Of a stretch of DNA of 64,000 bases, positions 25,380 to 35,122 are shown in pieces. Below the pieces are notes generated by a model. The model was not told where the DNA came from and made no database searches. It saw only the letters and a program-made list of their open reading frames with translations. Made by a program: the position numbers and the translations under genes. Numbering within the stretch: the stretch's first letter is position 1; every line of letters starts with the position of its first letter. The stretch covers positions 124,001-188,000 of the forward strand of contig CAWCVN010000006.1 of the NCBI GenBank assembly GCA_963799045.1, given 5' to 3'. This DNA comes from DASRSS01 sp963799045. GTDB taxonomy: Bacteria > Actinomycetota > Actinomycetes > Mycobacteriales > Jatrophihabitantaceae.

Positions 25380-26714
25380 GTGCGGCGGCTTTTTGGGACC
25401 GACGGGGTCCGGGGGCTGGCCAACAGCGAGCTGACGCCGGAACTCGCGCTGGCCGTCGCCGGCGCCGCCGCGCGGGTGCTCGTCGCGCACGATGCCACGC
25501 ATCGTCCGGTCGCCGTCGTCGGGCGTGACCCGCGCGCGTCGGGCGAGATGCTCGAAGCCGCGGTCGTCGCCGGGCTGACCTCGGCTGGCGCCGACGTGCT
25601 GCGCGTGGGGGTCCTGCCGACCCCGGCGGTCGCGTTCCTCACCGGCGCGTACGGTGCGGACCTCGGCGTCGTGCTGTCTGCCTCGCACAACCCGATGCCC
25701 GACAACGGCATCAAGCTGTTCGCCAGGGGCGGTAACAAGCTGCCCGACGAGATCGAGGCCGAGATCGAGGTCGCGGTCGAGTTCGGGCCGGCGGTCCGGC
25801 CGACCGGGGAGCTGATCGGCCGGGTCCGTGACGCCGACGACGCCGCCGAGCGCTACCTCGAGCACCTGCGCAAGGCGGTGCCGCAGCGGCTGGACGGCCT
25901 GCACGTCGTCGTCGACTGCGCACACGGGGCGTCGTCGTTCGTCGCGCCCGAGCTGTACCGCCGCGCGGGGGCGCGCGTCACCGCGATCGCCGCCCTGCCC
26001 GACGGCCTGAACATCAACGACGGCGTGGGATCCACGCACCTGGACGCGCTCGTGTCGGCAGTCCGCAGGCACGGAGCCGACCTCGGTATCGCGCACGACG
26101 GTGACGCCGACCGATGCCTGGCAGTCGACGACGACGGTCACCTGGTGGACGGCGACCAGATCCTGGCGATGTGCGCATTGTCGCTGCGCGAGTCCGGCCG
26201 GCTGGCCAAGGACACCGTCGTCGCCACCGTGATGAGCAACCTCGGCTTCCACCAGGCCATGCACGCTGCGGGCATCGAGGTGCTCACCACCGCGGTCGGT
26301 GACCGATACGTCCTCGAAGCGCTGCGCACGAACGGCCTCAATCTCGGTGGCGAGCAGAGCGGGCACGTGGTGTTCACCGACGCGGCCACGACCGGCGACG
26401 GACTGCTGACGGCGCTGCACGTCATGGCCCGGATGGCGACGACCGGCGAGCCACTGTCTCGATTGTCGCGCGTGGTATGCCGCCTGCCGCAGGTGTTGGT
26501 CAACGTTCCGGTCGCGGACAAGGGGACGATCGCGGGCTCTGCGGCCGTCAACGGTGCGGTGCAGGCCGCCGCGGCGGAGCTGGGCAACGGCGGGCGCATT
26601 CTGCTGCGGCCGTCGGGCACCGAGCAGCTTGTTCGGGTGATGGTCGAGGCGGCCACCCAGGAGCAGGCCGACGCCATTGCTCGACGCGTCGCCGAGGTCG
26701 TCGCGTCGAGCTAA
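25380..26714 (+). CDS. glmM: Phosphoglucosamine mutase
   Basis: Converts glucosamine-6-phosphate to glucosamine-1-phosphate, the step toward UDP-GlcNAc for peptidoglycan. The 444-residue product has the N-terminal RRLFGTDGVRGLANSELTPE, the phosphoserine loop SASHNPMPDNGIKLF, the metal-binding DGDADRC and the sugar-binding GGEQSGHVVF. Length and motifs are those of GlmM. The GTG start gives the expected N-terminus. glmS does not follow here. Confidence 0.96.
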   Translation: MRRLFGTDGVRGLANSELTPELALAVAGAAARVLVAHDATHRPVAVVGRDPRASGEMLEAAVVAGLTSAGADVLRVGVLPTPAVAFLTGAYGADLGVVLSASHNPMPDNGIKLFARGGNKLPDEIEAEIEVAVEFGPAVRPTGELIGRVRDADDAAERYLEHLRKAVPQRLDGLHVVVDCAHGASSFVAPELYRRAGARVTAIAALPDGLNINDGVGSTHLDALVSAVRRHGADLGIAHDGDADRCLAVDDDGHLVDGDQILAMCALSLRESGRLAKDTVVATVMSNLGFHQAMHAAGIEVLTTAVGDRYVLEALRTNGLNLGGEQSGHVVFTDAATTGDGLLTALHVMARMATTGEPLSRLSRVVCRLPQVLVNVPVADKGTIAGSAAVNGAVQAAAAELGNGGRILLRPSGTEQLVRVMVEAATQEQADAIARRVAEVVASS

Positions 26715-26743
26715 TTCGACGCTATGGGTTGAACTCCGGCGCC

Positions 26744-26794
26744 GGCGGGTGCAATATCACCTGCCGGGAGGGGTGAGCCAGTGCTCAGGGCTCA
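26744..26794 (+). other. Two consecutive hairpins at the 5' end of the giant gene
   Basis: GGCGGGTG (26744-26751) pairs with CACCTGCC (26758-26765) around CAATAT, with one G-U pair. GTGAGC (26773-26778) pairs with GCTCAC (26789-26794). A GGGAGGGG purine run lies between them. The first may end the glmM transcript, or both may be a leader structure shaping translation of the next gene. No known riboswitch consensus was recognised. Confidence 0.4.
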
Positions 26795-26802
26795 CGAGTG
26801 TT

Positions 26803-29800
26803 ATGCGTATTTCTGCTTTGCGCTGCCGCGCGTGCGTTCGTCGAGACACTTCCGCGGCGACCGTCGTCGCGCTGAGCGCAGCGTTGCTGGTCGCCTTACC
26901 TGCGCCACCGGCCAACGCCCTCAGTACGGACAGACCCGCGCTGACGACGATCGCGGCCGTCGACCAGGGCTGCACGATGGCCGTCGACGCAGACGGCACC
27001 AAGGTCGTCTACACCGACGCGACGCCGAGCGGGCGTGAGGTCTACCGCTACGACCAGGGCACCGGCGTCTCGACGCTGCTGACCAGCTCGGGCGGCGACG
27101 GCAGCACACCGGCCACGGGCGACAGCGGCTCGGTCGCGATCAGCGCTGACGGCAGCTACGTCGCGTTCACGTCGTCCGCGTCGGACCTCGACGCGTCCGG
27201 CGCCGCCGCGGCGAGCGTGCCGCAGGTGTACGTGGCGCATGTCGCCGGCGATGGCTCGATCACGCTCACCCGGCTGCCGGTCCCGGCGGCCGCGACCGAC
27301 GGTGCGAGCAGCGTCGCGATCAGCGGCGACGGCAGCCGGATCGCCTTCGCGGGCAACGCCGGCGCCAGCGGCACCGGCAGCGCGTACGTCGACGACTGGC
27401 AGAGCACCGGCGCGACCCCGCGGCCGGTAGACGTCACGCCGTCGGACGCGAGCACCAAGACCGTCGTCGACCAGGTGACGCTGAGCAGCGACGGTTCGAC
27501 GCTCGCCGCTGTCGTCGAGGACGGCACCACGTCGCAGCCCGACGGTGCCCGGGTGGTTCTGGCAGACCTGGGCAGCGCTACGACAGCCACGATGCCGGGC
27601 ACGGAGGCCGACCGCACCTCGCCGGTCGCGCTCACCGGCGACGGGAACCTGGTGCTCGCAGCGCCCGCGGCCGCGCAGTTCGCCGGGCCGGACGCCGGTT
27701 ACCTGATCACCTGGCGGTGGCGGCGGTCCGGCGCGGCGCCGCACCAGATCGGGAGCAACGGCTACTCGTACTACGAGCGGCCCAGCATCTCCGCCGACGG
27801 CCACCTGGTCGCCTACTCGATGAAGTACAGCGACAAGGACGGCTACCTCGTGCAGGTCGGTCAGTACCCGCAGGCGGCGTACCCGGCAGTCACCGTTTCC
27901 GGTGACGCCGGCGACTACCCGTCACCGACCACGGGATTCGGTACCGACCCCGCGCTCGCCCGTTCGCTGCCGATACTGTCCGGCGACGGCGTTCACGTGG
28001 TCTTCCGGTCCAACTCGGCCGAGCTGCCCGACCCGCCGGCGTCGGGCAAGACCACGCTGTACCTGGCGACGCTGAACGATTCGCAGCCACCCCAGCTGGG
28101 CCCAGGCGGGGTGTCCGCCGGCAACGTGCAGACGGACTCGGCGCAGCTGTCCTTCCCGAGCGCCACCGACGACCTGTTCGTCGTCGGCAGCTCGCTGAGC
28201 GACAACGGCACTCCCGTGAGCGGCTACGACGGTGGCAGCAGCTACACCGTCACCGGGCTGACACCCGGAACGAAGCACGTGTTCACCTACACCGTCTCCG
28301 ACCAGAGCGGCCACACCGCCAGCGACTCGGCGACGGTGTGGACCGCGCAGGCGCCGGTCGACGGCAGCTTCGATGCGACGATGATCAGCGCCCTGCCGGC
28401 CCGGGCCAGCGGACTCGGCATCCAGGTCGACGAGAACGCCGCGAGCCCCGTCATCAGCGCCGACGGCCGCTACGTGGCCTATGTCGGTGCGGTGTTCACC
28501 GGCTACGACTCCAACGGCGATCCGGTCGACCTGGACGGCAATCCGATGCCGGATACCAGCTCCGCCCCGCAGCCCGACGACCAGCTGTACCTGACCGACA
28601 CGCTCACCGGCACGACCACGCTCGTGACCCATCAGGCCGGAGGGTCGGCCGCCGCCAGCGCACCGGCGCCGAGCTCTATCGCGATCAGCTCGGACGGTCG
28701 TTACCTCGCCTACGTGGCAACGGGAACCGACCTCACGGCAGGCGTCACCGGCACCGACCCGCACGCCTATGTCTACGACCGCGCCGCCGACACCTCGACC
28801 GTGGTCCCGACGCAGTACCCCCTCGCCTCACCGGGCTCGGGCGGTGGCGTCTTCGCCGCGTATGCCGTCAGCTCGTCCGGCCAGAGTGTCTCGCCCATGC
28901 TGGCGCTCAGCGCCGACGGGACCCGGCTGGTGGCGCTGACGTACGACCCGAGCGCCTACGCCTACGCGGAGGTCACCGACTGGCAGGGCGGAGGCACGAG
29001 GGCGATTCCGGTCCAGTGGAACAGCTTCTCGGCCGTGGCGTTGAGTCCGGACGGGGCGACGCTCGCGGTGTCCGGGCGGAGCCCGGACGGCCCCGAGGTC
29101 CTCGTCCTCGACGCCGCGACTGCGCGGACGCTCGCCGACCTCTTCCTGACCTCCGCGCAGCCGGTCGGGTTCGGTGCCGACGGGACGCTGCTGCTGGACG
29201 CGACCGGTCCGTTCTCCGGCGCGCCCCTGGCCCTGGAGTGGAGCGCCGACCACCCGGATCAGCTCGTGGCCATCGGCGGGCCGGAACCAGCCCAGCTCGC
29301 CGCGGACGGCGTGCACGTCACCCAGTCGGCGTGGGACAACAGCATCAAGTGGTCACACGTCTACCTCGACGCACTGCCGGACGGCGTGCCGCAGCAGGTG
29401 AGCACCGGTGAGGAGCCGACGCTGTCCCGTGACGGCTCGGCTGTGGCGTACATCGACGAGGTCGACACCGCGGACGGCTGGCACTACAGCGTGTTCGTGG
29501 CGCACGCGCACGACACCGCCGCGCCCACCTGGGCCGGAGGTGCGCAGTTGACCGTGTCGGACGTGACGACGACGTCGATGCACCTGGCCTGGCCGGCGGC
29601 CTCGGACGACAACGCGGTGGCCTCCTACGTGCTCACGCAGGACGGCAACCCCCTCGCCACCGTCGACGCGAGCACCCGCTCGTACGACGTGACCGGCCTG
29701 ACCGCGGGCACCGCCTACCACTTCGCCATCGTCGCGAAGGACGCGGCCGGCAACACCTCTCCGGCACTGACCGCGGATGCGACCACGCTCTCGGCGGGCA

Positions 29801-32800
29801 TCACGCCGGGCGCGGACCCGCTGCTGGCGACCGCGAAGCACGGCGGCCTCGTCATGCTGTCGTGGGACCCGGCAGGGGGAACGATCACCGGCTACCGGGT
29901 CATGCGCGACGGCGGCACCGGCTTCGCGCTGGTCGCCGACGTCTCCCCAGGCACCACGCGCTATACCGACACCGGCCTGCTCGCCTCGAGCAATTACACC
30001 TACCGCGTCGACCTGCTCGGCGCGAGCGGCGCTGCCGGTCCGTGGACGAAGACGGCCGCAGTCACCACGCCGGGACTCACCATCTCCAAGGCGACCGCGA
30101 GCATTCCCCGGCTGGACGGCACCGACATCGCACCGCTCGGCGGAGAGGTCCACCTGCGGGTGGTCGGCGAGCCGAACCGGTCCGCCAGCGCCCGCGTCGT
30201 CTACAGCCTTCCCGTCGGCTCGGGCACGAATCCGCAGCACGGCAGCGCGGACGTCGCGCTGAGCGAGGACCCGGCCAACCCCGGCAGCTACACCGGAACG
30301 TGGGCGATCCCCGAGGGCGCGGCCGTGCTCGATTCGGTGACCGGCGTCCTCTCGGACGGCGATCCGGCGCACGACGTCACCGCTGCCGCCGCCGGCCTTC
30401 CGGTGCAGGACAGCGGCGCGATCGCGGTGACCGTGGACGCGCCGCCCGCGGGCTCGCTGGCCGGCTCGACGCTGTGGATCGACCACTCGCCCGTCGCGGT
30501 CGACGGTCCGGGCACGTACACGCTGCCGGTCCCGGAGGGGGCGGGCTATCCGATCAGCATGGACACCAAGTCCGAGACCGACGTAGCTAGCGCCACAGCC
30601 GACGTCGTCGCCGGGCGCACGGCCACGGTCGAGATCACGCCGTCACTGCACGCCAGTCTGGTCGTGAGCATTGCCAAGCCCTACGGGGGGTACCTGTTCT
30701 GCCCGAGCAACGTGAGCGTCACGCTCGTCGACGACGCGGGAACGCAGCTGGGCGAACAACAGACCGACTGCTACACGCGGACTGTAACCTTCAGCGGCCT
30801 GCCGGTGGGCGATCACGTCACCGCCACCTCAACGCTGCGAAACATGAACGATCCGGTGCTGGCGACCGTTCACGACTCGCTCACCCTCGCCGATGGCGAG
30901 AACGATCTGACATTGACGCACACCGCGCTGCCCGGCGCGACGGCCGCCGGCACGATCACCGAGAAGGTCGGTTCCGACGTCCGACCGCTGAACAAGGCTC
31001 TGATCGTCGCGACCGAGCACGTGGACGGCCGCGATTGGACCTTCCGGACCAGCGCAGACAGCAACGGCCAGTACAGCCTCGGCATGTTCGCGGGCACGGC
31101 CTCGGTGACGGTCAGCTACGCGGGCTCCTACCTGTTCCCCGACACCGCCGACCTCACCCTGGGTGACGGCGCCACCGTCACCCACGACGTGCAGCTGAGG
31201 CAGGGAACGTTGACCGTCCACGTGCTCCCCGCCGACGGGCTGCCCGCGGGTGGGGTGACGGTGAGCGAGTCGTACGGATACGGCGTCGACCAGCAGACCG
31301 ACGTACCCGATGGCCAGACCGACGCCACCTTGACCGGCCTGCAGGACCGCCAGTTCACGATCACGGTGGACGTGCACGACCACACACAGCCCGTCCACCT
31401 GCACTACTCGACGACGTTCACACCCACCTCGCCGGTGTCCGAGCTGACGGTCCAGGAACAGGCGCTGCCGACCAGCACGCTTGTCGGGACGATCACCGCG
31501 GCCGGGGACCCGGTGCCGGGCATGACGGTCCAGCTCAGCGAGAAGGCCGACAACCGCAGCTGGACCTACCACGGCATCACCGACTCCGACGGCCGCTACT
31601 CGATCGCTGCGTTGGCCGGAGCCGGCACCGCCGGGGCGACGGCCCCCACGCCCGCGGGCTTCGACCTGCCCGCCGGGCACGCGGTCACGCTGCCGGCAGG
31701 CGGTGTGGCGAACTCCGACTTCCAGCTGCCGCGGTTCACGACGCGCACCGTGCACCTGAACCTGATCACGACCGACTTCGGCAGCAGCCCGTCACCGCAG
31801 ACGTTGGACTGGACGACGAACTACCACTTCCACACCTCGCTGCGCGACGCGGAGAACCACACCTACTCGGTGCACGACACCGTGGCGATTCCGATCACCG
31901 CGGCGTCACCGCTGACGTTCTGCGCGAAGGGATACGAGGCAGGTCTGCCCAACGGATGTGTCACCCAGTCGTTCGGCGACACCCAGTCCGACGTGACCCT
32001 GACCCTCCGGCTCGCACAGGTGGCGGGCGTCACCGGCACGATCATTGGGGCCGACGGCTCACCGCTGACGGGGACATGGACCTTCTCGGCGCGCCCGCTC
32101 GATGACGCGGCGCGGGTGAACGGCGGCGCGTTCAGCGCCTTCGGTGACGGCAGCAGCCTCCATCAGGGCCTGCCGGCGGCCGGGAAGTGGGAGATCCGGA
32201 TCTCGAGCTCGCAGGGTCAAGCCGGGCCGCTGGACATCACCGTCGCCGCCGGGCATTCGTTCGACCTCGGCGATGTCCTGCTGAGCCGCTCGGCGGCCGT
32301 GACCGGCGACAACAGCGTCGTCGCCACGCCGAACCCGGTCGAGCCGGGACAGCTGCTGCAGGTCGAAGCGGCATTCCGGATGTCGACCGACGTTCCCGCA
32401 GCGAGCATTCGGCTGGGAGTCCCGGACGGCACGACCTTCGCGACGAACAGCGTCACCGTGGACGGCACACCGGTCGACGCGAGCGCGGCCGATGCCGCGG
32501 TCACCGTGCCGCTGGGGGATCTCGCGACCGGCACCAGCCACGTGGTGCGGTACGCGGTCACCGTCGACGACGGCACGAACGCCTCCTCGTTGTCGACGCC
32601 GGTGTGGCTGGCCGACAGCGGCGGCACCCTGCACACGGTCGGCAGCGCCACGGTGGCGCTCATCGCGGTCTCGCTGAACGCGCCCGAGCACGCGAGCGCA
32701 ACGACGTTCACCGTCAACGGCACCGCTCCGGCCGGCAACGACGTCGCGGTCGTGGACGCACAAGGCGACACGTTGGGCAGCGGCACCGCCGGGCCGGGTG

Positions 32801-35118
32801 GTCTGTGGCAGGCACAGGTGCAGCTGACCGACGCCTACGCCGGCCGCACCTACCAGCTGACCGCCCGGACCGACTACGCGGGCCAGCCGCTGAGCGCCAC
32901 CGCGGACGTCGGTTACGACCCGAATTACCTGCTGCCGACCAGCATCACCGTCGGCCAGCCGGACGGCCGGTTCCACAGCTACAACCCGGCGAACGGCGTC
33001 GCGTACTTCACCCTCGTCTACCGCCCCTCGCTCCCGGTGCGGGTCATCGCGGCGTTCACCGACACGACCCGCATCGAGCATCCGGTCGCCTGGGTGGGCG
33101 CGAACTGGGCGCCGATGACCTGTGACGCCACCAGCTGCACGGCCGACGTCACGATCGCCGACCGGTTCGCGGGCGGATCCGGAGTCTCGGTGGACTACCA
33201 CCTCAAGCCGGTGCTCGAACCCGCCTCGACGCCGAGCCAGCAGCAGGTGTTCGCGGCGCAGCCAGGACCGTTCGCCGACGCCTCCGGCACGACCTCGTCG
33301 ATCAGCTACGACTACGCCGGCGACCAGAGCGGCGCGCCCGCCGGTCAGGTGCTTGTCAACTCGATCACCTCGACCGGCACCGCCGCGATCCCGGGATCGG
33401 GCGTGGACATGAACTACACCGTCTCGATCGCGGAGAGCTCCACCCCGGTCGGCGACCCGGTCGACATGGCTGGTGGCGGCACGATCTACGCCGCACACAG
33501 CGTGTCGAAGTCGGCCGACGGCTCGGTGGCCCTGCACCTGACGCTCTACGTCCCCGCGGACGAGCTGTCGGCCGCCGGTGGGTCGGTGCGCACCGCCCTG
33601 CGCGCGATGGGGATGCCCCGCCTGGCGTCGATGACGCCGGACGGGATCATCACCAAGGCGCTCGGCGTGGTGGTGAACGTCGGCATGAGCCTGCTCCAGG
33701 GCGCCGAGGGCACCATCACGAGTGGTGCGCAGACCGCGTGGGGCCTGATCAAGGCCTTCTACACCCCGCCGAGCAAGTACTACGACCAGTTGCACTCGCT
33801 GCAGGACGAGATCTACAGCGCCCAATGCCTGACGCCCGAGCAACGCCAGCTGCTGCTCGACGAGGTCGAGGTCGCCGGTGCACAGGTCACCCTGATCTAC
33901 GCGATGCAGGCCCTGGCGCCGGTGCCGATGTTCCTCAGCGGGATCGGCGAGGAATCCAGCATCGCCTTGGCGACGCTGGACATCACCGGGGAGCAGGCGG
34001 CGCAGGGCCTGATCAACTACGAGGCGGGCAACATCGTGTCCGACACGTTCGGGCAATGGATGCAGTCCGAGGTCGACGACACCCGCAACGACGTGGACAC
34101 AGTGATCAACGACTCCGGCTGCAAGCCGCCGCCGCCTCCGGACTGCCCACCGAACTCGACGTGCCCGGCGCCGAAGCCGAGCGGGAACATCACGCCGATC
34201 ATCGACCCGAGCGGCATCGTCACCGACGGCACCACGGGCGACGCGATCGACGGGGTGACCGCGACGATCCAGACCGCGCCCAGCAAGGACGGGCCGTGGA
34301 CGACGTGGAACGCGGCGGACTTCGGCCAGACCAACCCACAGGTCACCGACTCGACCGGCGCCTTCGGGTGGGACACCCCGATCGGGTGGTACCGGGTGCA
34401 GCTGAGCAAACAGCGATACGTCACCGGCTACTCGCAGGTGGTGCACGTGCTGCCGGAGTGGACGGACCTGAACGTCGCGCTGCAGCGCAAGGTGGTCAAG
34501 CTGGGCGTCAGCGCGCACCCCGATCACCCCGTGTACGGCGACCCGATCACGCTCGACGTCACCACCACACCGAGCGAGCCAGGGCAGATCCTCACGGTCG
34601 CCGACGGTGGCGCGGCGCTCGGCTCGGTGACGCTGGGCAGCGACGGAACGGGCAGCATCCGGCTGACCGGTCTGCACGCCGGCGAGCATGAGCTGACGGT
34701 GTCCTACGCCGGTGACGACGAGCACTTCCCGAGCAGTGCGACGGTGGAGGTGGCGATCGCGCGGGCACCGACCCGGTTGACCATCGACCGGATCAGGACG
34801 CTGGGCGACCTGCTGGCGTTCCTGCACGGCCGAACGGTGACCGCTCACCTCAGCCGGGCCGACGACGGTGCGCCGCTCGCCGGAATGCCGGTCGTGCTCA
34901 GCACGCGCAAGGGGGAGATCTGTGCGGGCACCACGGATGCGACGGGCACGCTCAGCTGCACGGTGCCGGTCCGCATGACCGGCCTGGTGCTGCTGGGCTG
35001 GGTGCGGGCGAGCTTCGCCGGCACCGCCGACTACCTGCCGTCCCGCTACGGGCCCGAGCACCACCGCCACGGCCACGGCCACGGCCACGGCGGCCGTGGC
35101 AGGCCGTGGCGGGAGTGA
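26803..35118 (+). CDS. Giant secreted modular protein (propellers, FN3, carboxypeptidase-regulatory repeats)
   Basis: About 2,770 residues. From the ATG at 26803 there is a signal peptide: Arg-rich start, hydrophobic VVALSAALLVALPAPP and a likely cut after ANA. An in-frame GTG at 26773 abuts the purine run and is also possible. Order by base: TolB/WD-like propeller with repeated ISADGSYVAF-type blades (about 26950-28070); FN3-like domain (28078-28350); second propeller (28380-29510); two FN3 domains (29512-30070); a long run of carboxypeptidase-regulatory/CnaB-like beta repeats (about 30600-32270); a DUF11-like domain (32300-32620); Ig-like domains; a helical section (about 33590-34110); a Pro-rich linker PPPPPDCPPNSTCPAPKP; another regulatory-like and two Ig-like domains (34190-35040). 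A His/Gly tail (HHRHGHGHGHGG) ends it. There is no LPXTG or terminal membrane helix. It is likely extracellular and binding or structural; no enzyme active site was recognised. Confidence 0.85.
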   Translation: MRISALRCRACVRRDTSAATVVALSAALLVALPAPPANALSTDRPALTTIAAVDQGCTMAVDADGTKVVYTDATPSGREVYRYDQGTGVSTLLTSSGGDGSTPATGDSGSVAISADGSYVAFTSSASDLDASGAAAASVPQVYVAHVAGDGSITLTRLPVPAAATDGASSVAISGDGSRIAFAGNAGASGTGSAYVDDWQSTGATPRPVDVTPSDASTKTVVDQVTLSSDGSTLAAVVEDGTTSQPDGARVVLADLGSATTATMPGTEADRTSPVALTGDGNLVLAAPAAAQFAGPDAGYLITWRWRRSGAAPHQIGSNGYSYYERPSISADGHLVAYSMKYSDKDGYLVQVGQYPQAAYPAVTVSGDAGDYPSPTTGFGTDPALARSLPILSGDGVHVVFRSNSAELPDPPASGKTTLYLATLNDSQPPQLGPGGVSAGNVQTDSAQLSFPSATDDLFVVGSSLSDNGTPVSGYDGGSSYTVTGLTPGTKHVFTYTVSDQSGHTASDSATVWTAQAPVDGSFDATMISALPARASGLGIQVDENAASPVISADGRYVAYVGAVFTGYDSNGDPVDLDGNPMPDTSSAPQPDDQLYLTDTLTGTTTLVTHQAGGSAAASAPAPSSIAISSDGRYLAYVATGTDLTAGVTGTDPHAYVYDRAADTSTVVPTQYPLASPGSGGGVFAAYAVSSSGQSVSPMLALSADGTRLVALTYDPSAYAYAEVTDWQGGGTRAIPVQWNSFSAVALSPDGATLAVSGRSPDGPEVLVLDAATARTLADLFLTSAQPVGFGADGTLLLDATGPFSGAPLALEWSADHPDQLVAIGGPEPAQLAADGVHVTQSAWDNSIKWSHVYLDALPDGVPQQVSTGEEPTLSRDGSAVAYIDEVDTADGWHYSVFVAHAHDTAAPTWAGGAQLTVSDVTTTSMHLAWPAASDDNAVASYVLTQDGNPLATVDASTRSYDVTGLTAGTAYHFAIVAKDAAGNTSPALTADATTLSAGITPGADPLLATAKHGGLVMLSWDPAGGTITGYRVMRDGGTGFALVADVSPGTTRYTDTGLLASSNYTYRVDLLGASGAAGPWTKTAAVTTPGLTISKATASIPRLDGTDIAPLGGEVHLRVVGEPNRSASARVVYSLPVGSGTNPQHGSADVALSEDPANPGSYTGTWAIPEGAAVLDSVTGVLSDGDPAHDVTAAAAGLPVQDSGAIAVTVDAPPAGSLAGSTLWIDHSPVAVDGPGTYTLPVPEGAGYPISMDTKSETDVASATADVVAGRTATVEITPSLHASLVVSIAKPYGGYLFCPSNVSVTLVDDAGTQLGEQQTDCYTRTVTFSGLPVGDHVTATSTLRNMNDPVLATVHDSLTLADGENDLTLTHTALPGATAAGTITEKVGSDVRPLNKALIVATEHVDGRDWTFRTSADSNGQYSLGMFAGTASVTVSYAGSYLFPDTADLTLGDGATVTHDVQLRQGTLTVHVLPADGLPAGGVTVSESYGYGVDQQTDVPDGQTDATLTGLQDRQFTITVDVHDHTQPVHLHYSTTFTPTSPVSELTVQEQALPTSTLVGTITAAGDPVPGMTVQLSEKADNRSWTYHGITDSDGRYSIAALAGAGTAGATAPTPAGFDLPAGHAVTLPAGGVANSDFQLPRFTTRTVHLNLITTDFGSSPSPQTLDWTTNYHFHTSLRDAENHTYSVHDTVAIPITAASPLTFCAKGYEAGLPNGCVTQSFGDTQSDVTLTLRLAQVAGVTGTIIGADGSPLTGTWTFSARPLDDAARVNGGAFSAFGDGSSLHQGLPAAGKWEIRISSSQGQAGPLDITVAAGHSFDLGDVLLSRSAAVTGDNSVVATPNPVEPGQLLQVEAAFRMSTDVPAASIRLGVPDGTTFATNSVTVDGTPVDASAADAAVTVPLGDLATGTSHVVRYAVTVDDGTNASSLSTPVWLADSGGTLHTVGSATVALIAVSLNAPEHASATTFTVNGTAPAGNDVAVVDAQGDTLGSGTAGPGGLWQAQVQLTDAYAGRTYQLTARTDYAGQPLSATADVGYDPNYLLPTSITVGQPDGRFHSYNPANGVAYFTLVYRPSLPVRVIAAFTDTTRIEHPVAWVGANWAPMTCDATSCTADVTIADRFAGGSGVSVDYHLKPVLEPASTPSQQQVFAAQPGPFADASGTTSSISYDYAGDQSGAPAGQVLVNSITSTGTAAIPGSGVDMNYTVSIAESSTPVGDPVDMAGGGTIYAAHSVSKSADGSVALHLTLYVPADELSAAGGSVRTALRAMGMPRLASMTPDGIITKALGVVVNVGMSLLQGAEGTITSGAQTAWGLIKAFYTPPSKYYDQLHSLQDEIYSAQCLTPEQRQLLLDEVEVAGAQVTLIYAMQALAPVPMFLSGIGEESSIALATLDITGEQAAQGLINYEAGNIVSDTFGQWMQSEVDDTRNDVDTVINDSGCKPPPPPDCPPNSTCPAPKPSGNITPIIDPSGIVTDGTTGDAIDGVTATIQTAPSKDGPWTTWNAADFGQTNPQVTDSTGAFGWDTPIGWYRVQLSKQRYVTGYSQVVHVLPEWTDLNVALQRKVVKLGVSAHPDHPVYGDPITLDVTTTPSEPGQILTVADGGAALGSVTLGSDGTGSIRLTGLHAGEHELTVSYAGDDEHFPSSATVEVAIARAPTRLTIDRIRTLGDLLAFLHGRTVTAHLSRADDGAPLAGMPVVLSTRKGEICAGTTDATGTLSCTVPVRMTGLVLLGWVRASFAGTADYLPSRYGPEHHRHGHGHGHGGRGRPWRE

Positions 35119-35122
35119 CGCC

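Noticed and set aside
26677..26802. Start of the giant gene inside glmM
   Set aside because: The frame is open from 26677, but it overlaps the end of glmM and puts 42 unrelated residues before the signal peptide.
32059..35088. Open minus-strand frame of 1,009 codons
   Set aside because: It is antisense to the giant protein, rich in Arg, His and Asp in a way typical of shadow frames, and shows no domain.
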